Shown here: piece by piece, positions 5,765 to 7,659 of the stretch
Layout: each line of letters begins with the position of its first letter
Position numbering within the stretch: position 1 is the stretch's first letter
Assembly: GCA_002686445.1 (NCBI GenBank)
Contig: NZCO01000039.1
Span: 1 to 7,659 of the forward strand
Length of the DNA: 7,659 bases
Reading direction: 5' to 3'
Origin: a bacterium
Lineage (GTDB): Bacteria > Patescibacteriota > Andersenbacteria > UBA10190
Made by a program: the position numbers and the translations under genes
The notes under the pieces: model-generated
Databases searched by the model: none
Told to the model about the DNA's origin: nothing
The model's input: the letters and a program-made list of their open reading frames with translations, nothing else

Positions 5765-5790
5765 AAAAAAAGCCGACTCTAGGAGTCGGC
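5765..5790 (-). terminator. Intrinsic terminator of the pilin unit
   Basis: On the minus strand GCCGACT (5790-5784) pairs with AGTCGGC (5778-5772) around CCTAG, followed at once by seven Ts (5771-5765). It lies 38 bp past the pilin-like stop codon and before gatC, so it ends the membrane protein/pilin transcript and insulates gatCA. Confidence 0.92.
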
Positions 5791-5827
5791 GCAATGTTTA
5801 GTTTATTGGTCCAAAGGCAGGACCGGT

Positions 5828-6241
5828 TTACTCTTCTGGGGGAATCGGACCGATCAGCTCGAACTGGATTGGGTTCTGCCCGTCGGGTTCTGCAGGCTCG
5901 CTGACTTTATAGAGATAGCCTGGTCGCAGCCCTCCAGGTGTGCTTTTAAGCACCTCGACATTTGCACTAATGCGGATCAGATCCTGTTTAACGAAGATCA
6001 TCGTTCCATCACTACCCCGTAGGACGACGTTCCGGTACGAAGAGTGACCTATTCTGTCATCCATGTGGAATGACTCGCCTACTACGCGGTACTGCTGGGC
6101 CGTAAGTTCGTCTGCGTCAAAGCTGTCATAGTCAATTGACTTGAGAAGCCCGGCCGCTCCCATGACTACGGCGACAACGGCTAAGACAACCAGTATTTCG
6201 ACAAGCCCGAAACCTCTTTGAGAACGTCGTTTCGTATGCAC
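5828..6241 (-). CDS. Type IV pilin-like (prepilin) protein
   Basis: The 137-aa protein has the class III signal of type IV pilins and pseudopilins: a short basic leader (MHTKRRSQRG), a predicted prepilin peptidase cut after G10, then FGLVE with the conserved glutamate at mature position 5 (E15), and a hydrophobic helix to about residue 33. The rest (about 35-137) is a soluble domain that I do not recognise, with no disulfide Cys pair. Such proteins are made in the inner membrane and assembled into pili or secretion pseudopili; a minor pilin role is likely, but no other pilus gene is in view. The GTG start at 6241 is supported by AAGGAG 7 nt upstream. It lies 48 bp after the membrane protein gene and should share its promoter. 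Confidence 0.85.
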   Translation of the reverse strand: MHTKRRSQRGFGLVEILVVLAVVAVVMGAAGLLKSIDYDSFDADELTAQQYRVVGESFHMDDRIGHSSYRNVVLRGSDGTMIFVKQDLIRISANVEVLKSTPGGLRPGYLYKVSEPAEPDGQNPIQFELIGPIPPEE

Positions 6242-6289
6242 TTTTGTACTCCTTGTTTCTTGAGAACATGAATGTAGATGGGACCGGGC

Positions 6290-6604
6290 TCATGTAAGGA
6301 CGTAAGCAGCCGCAACAAACGGTGTGACCATACCAACCACCGACACCGCGAGGTGGCCCAACCAAGCAGGCCAGCTTGCTTGCTCAGCTCGCAAGTAGGT
6401 AACAGCGAAAGCGCCGATCGGAATAATAAATATGCCGGTTATCCCTAGGCCGATTCCACGATAGATGGCGAGGTCCGTCGCGCTAGAATGCTCGAACATC
6501 CAATGCGGGGCCACTATAAAGCAGACAACCAGCACAACGATCGCGCCTGCAATTAACGCCAACAAAAGCGTTCGCAAGCCCGAAGCAGCTATACAAGTCA
6601 ACAT
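6290..6604 (-). CDS. Small three-helix membrane protein of unknown function
   Basis: The 104-aa product has three hydrophobic segments at about 13-32, 48-71 and 80-103, with little outside the membrane: a loop at 33-47 (PHWMFEHSSATDLAIY) and a short polar turn (RAEQASWP) at 72-79. I recognise no family. The ATG at 6604 has a strong AAGGAG 6 nt upstream; a TTG at 6610 would overlap the ribosome site. A consensus promoter starts transcription about 47 nt upstream. It is the first gene of a unit with the pilin-like gene, so a role in the same envelope process is possible, but this is only inference from position. Confidence 0.8.
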   Translation of the reverse strand: MLTCIAASGLRTLLLALIAGAIVVLVVCFIVAPHWMFEHSSATDLAIYRGIGLGITGIFIIPIGAFAVTYLRAEQASWPAWLGHLAVSVVGMVTPFVAAAYVLT

Positions 6605-6621
6605 GGGCAACTCCTTTTTTG

Positions 6622-6672
6622 CTATATCGAGTTAAATTGGAAAGTTCAGATATAGCCTTTATAGCCTATATC
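6622..6672. repeat. Three copies of heptamer CTATATC/GATATAG at the promoter
   Basis: CTATATC occurs at 6622-6628 and 6666-6672, and its complement GATATAG at 6649-6655. The last two form an inverted repeat with 10 bases between, covering the -10 box and the predicted start of transcription. Within it TATAGCC is also repeated directly (6651-6657 and 6660-6666). The placement suggests an operator, though A+T richness makes chance copies possible. Confidence 0.4.
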
Positions 6673-6686
6673 AACGATATTGTCAA
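6658..6686 (-). promoter_or_regulatory. Consensus sigma70-type promoter of the membrane protein/pilin unit
   Basis: On minus, TTGACA (6686-6681), a 17-bp spacer and TATAAA (6663-6658). The -35 is perfect and the -10 is a close match. The start would be near 6651, leaving a leader of about 47 nt with a good Shine-Dalgarno. It lies 42 bp past the ligA stop codon, so the unit need not depend on ligA transcription. Confidence 0.8.
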
Positions 6687-6728
6687 TGCTTACGGCACAG
6701 ACTCTACGTGGACTATTCGGAGCACAGC

Positions 6729-7659
6729 CTAGCGGCTCACTAGCCTGGAGAATTCTGTTGGCTTGATAGTCTTAAGACCTAGTTGCAGCGCTTTTTTAGC
6801 TTTGCTGCCAGCATCGCCCCCTACCACCACATAATCCACATCCTTACCTACGGAAGACGCCACCTTGCCGCCCAGTCCTAGAACTAGTTGCTTGGCTTCA
6901 TCGCGTGTCATGCCCTCCATAGAGCCGGTAAATACGAATGTCTTCCCAGCCAGTTTCCCTCCGCTCTTGCCCGACAACACCTCCATACCAATATCGCCAT
7001 ACCGCTTTAGCAATAGTTTTGTGTCGTCCGCCGCGAAGAACTCTACGATTCCGTCGGCCACTTTCTCACCAACGCCGTCAATCGATAACAGTTCCTCTGC
7101 ACTCGCCTTTGTAAGCTTCTTAAGCGTGCGAAACTCTTTGGCCAAATCTTGGGCGGTGACCGTGCCGACGTTCGGCACACCAAGGGCAACTATGAATCGC
7201 TGTAGCTCTATCGTCTTCCGCTCACCGATCTCCTGGATCAGATTCTGGGCTGACTTATCAGCGAACCGTTCCAACGGTGTGAGGTCTCCTTCAGTTAAGT
7301 CCCACAAATCTGCTGGAGTCTTGATCAGCCCTTCTTGTAATAACTGCTCGACGATTTTATCTCCCAGCCCTTCGATGTCGAAGCCTTGGCGCCCAACCGC
7401 ATGAATAATCTGCTCGCGCAAGACAGGGAAACACTTGGGATTGGAACAACGGTGGGCTACGCCGCCGTCTATCTGCACCACTTTGGATTTGCAGATGGGA
7501 CACTCTTTAGGCATGACAAACTTTTTCGCTGCTTTGGGCCGTAGCTTTGGCAGCACCTGCACGATCTCCGGAATAATGTCGCCGGCTTTGTGAATAATAA
7601 CGGTGTCACCAACGCGTACGTCCTTGCGTGCGATCTCATCGGCGTTATGCAGCGTGGCG
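6729..7659 (-). CDS. ligA: NAD-dependent DNA ligase, C-terminal part (5' end outside window)
   Basis: The visible 309 residues are the C-terminal part of an enzyme normally near 670 aa, which seals nicks in DNA during replication and repair using NAD. In order: the end of the OB fold (ATLHNADEI, KDVRVGDTV, KAGDIIPEI; 1-32), a four-cysteine zinc finger (C53, C56, C71, C76 in CPIC and CSNPKC), helix-hairpin-helix repeats (about 77-212, with FDIEGLG, VPNVG and IDGVG), and a BRCT domain (about 235-309, GKTFVFTG and VDYVVVGGDAGSK). The frame is open through the right edge, and the adenylation domain with its catalytic lysine lies outside. The stop is TAG at 6731-6729. I see no terminator between it and the next promoter. 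Confidence 0.97.
   Translation of the reverse strand, partial: ATLHNADEIARKDVRVGDTVIIHKAGDIIPEIVQVLPKLRPKAAKKFVMPKECPICKSKVVQIDGGVAHRCSNPKCFPVLREQIIHAVGRQGFDIEGLGDKIVEQLLQEGLIKTPADLWDLTEGDLTPLERFADKSAQNLIQEIGERKTIELQRFIVALGVPNVGTVTAQDLAKEFRTLKKLTKASAEELLSIDGVGEKVADGIVEFFAADDTKLLLKRYGDIGMEVLSGKSGGKLAGKTFVFTGSMEGMTRDEAKQLVLGLGGKVASSVGKDVDYVVVGGDAGSKAKKALQLGLKTIKPTEFSRLVSR

Noticed and set aside
5699..5794. N-terminal extension of gatC to 5794
   Set aside because: The added residues come from an intergenic repeat and the terminator stem; GatC homology begins at ATG 5698.

Overview
The window looks like a stretch of a small-genome bacterium with about 50% GC, most likely a Candidate Phyla Radiation (Patescibacteria) member assembled from a metagenome. 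This is an inference. It rests on tRNA genes without encoded CCA, a group I intron in a tRNA, palindromic intergenic hairpins, genes whose start codon sits directly behind a -10 box, and an isolated pilin-like gene among housekeeping genes. No taxonomic marker is present, so the phylum is not proven.

Left part (1-1471, minus strand): an initiator tRNA-Met gene is split in its anticodon loop, between U33 and C34, by a 426-nt group I intron whose P3, P4, P7 and P8 helices can be paired by eye. Just 3' of it, outside the intron, is a LAGLIDADG endonuclease gene with an N-terminal helix-turn-helix. It runs off the left edge. Together they look like a mobile intron with a detached homing endonuclease.

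Middle left (1472-2104): there is no protein gene. About 360 bases are densely folded into consecutive hairpins and end in a strong plus-strand intrinsic terminator, which suggests an unassigned structured RNA. A second CAU-anticodon tRNA follows on the minus strand, then two GC-rich hairpins.

Centre (2105-5754): gpmI (cofactor-independent phosphoglycerate mutase, glycolysis) on plus converges on gatA, part of a minus-strand gatC-gatA pair (Glu-tRNA-Gln / Asp-tRNA-Asn amidotransferase). The 176-bp gap between the convergent genes holds nested inverted repeats. gatB is not in the window.

Right (5755-7659, minus): a two-gene unit encodes a 104-aa three-helix membrane protein and a type IV pilin-like protein. 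It has a textbook promoter with heptamer repeats, strong ribosome binding sites and an intrinsic terminator. Upstream lies the C-terminal half of ligA (NAD-dependent DNA ligase), cut by the right edge.

The most interesting part is the left end: an essential initiator tRNA that must be spliced, its own odd sequence, the adjacent endonuclease, and the unidentified folded RNA beside it.
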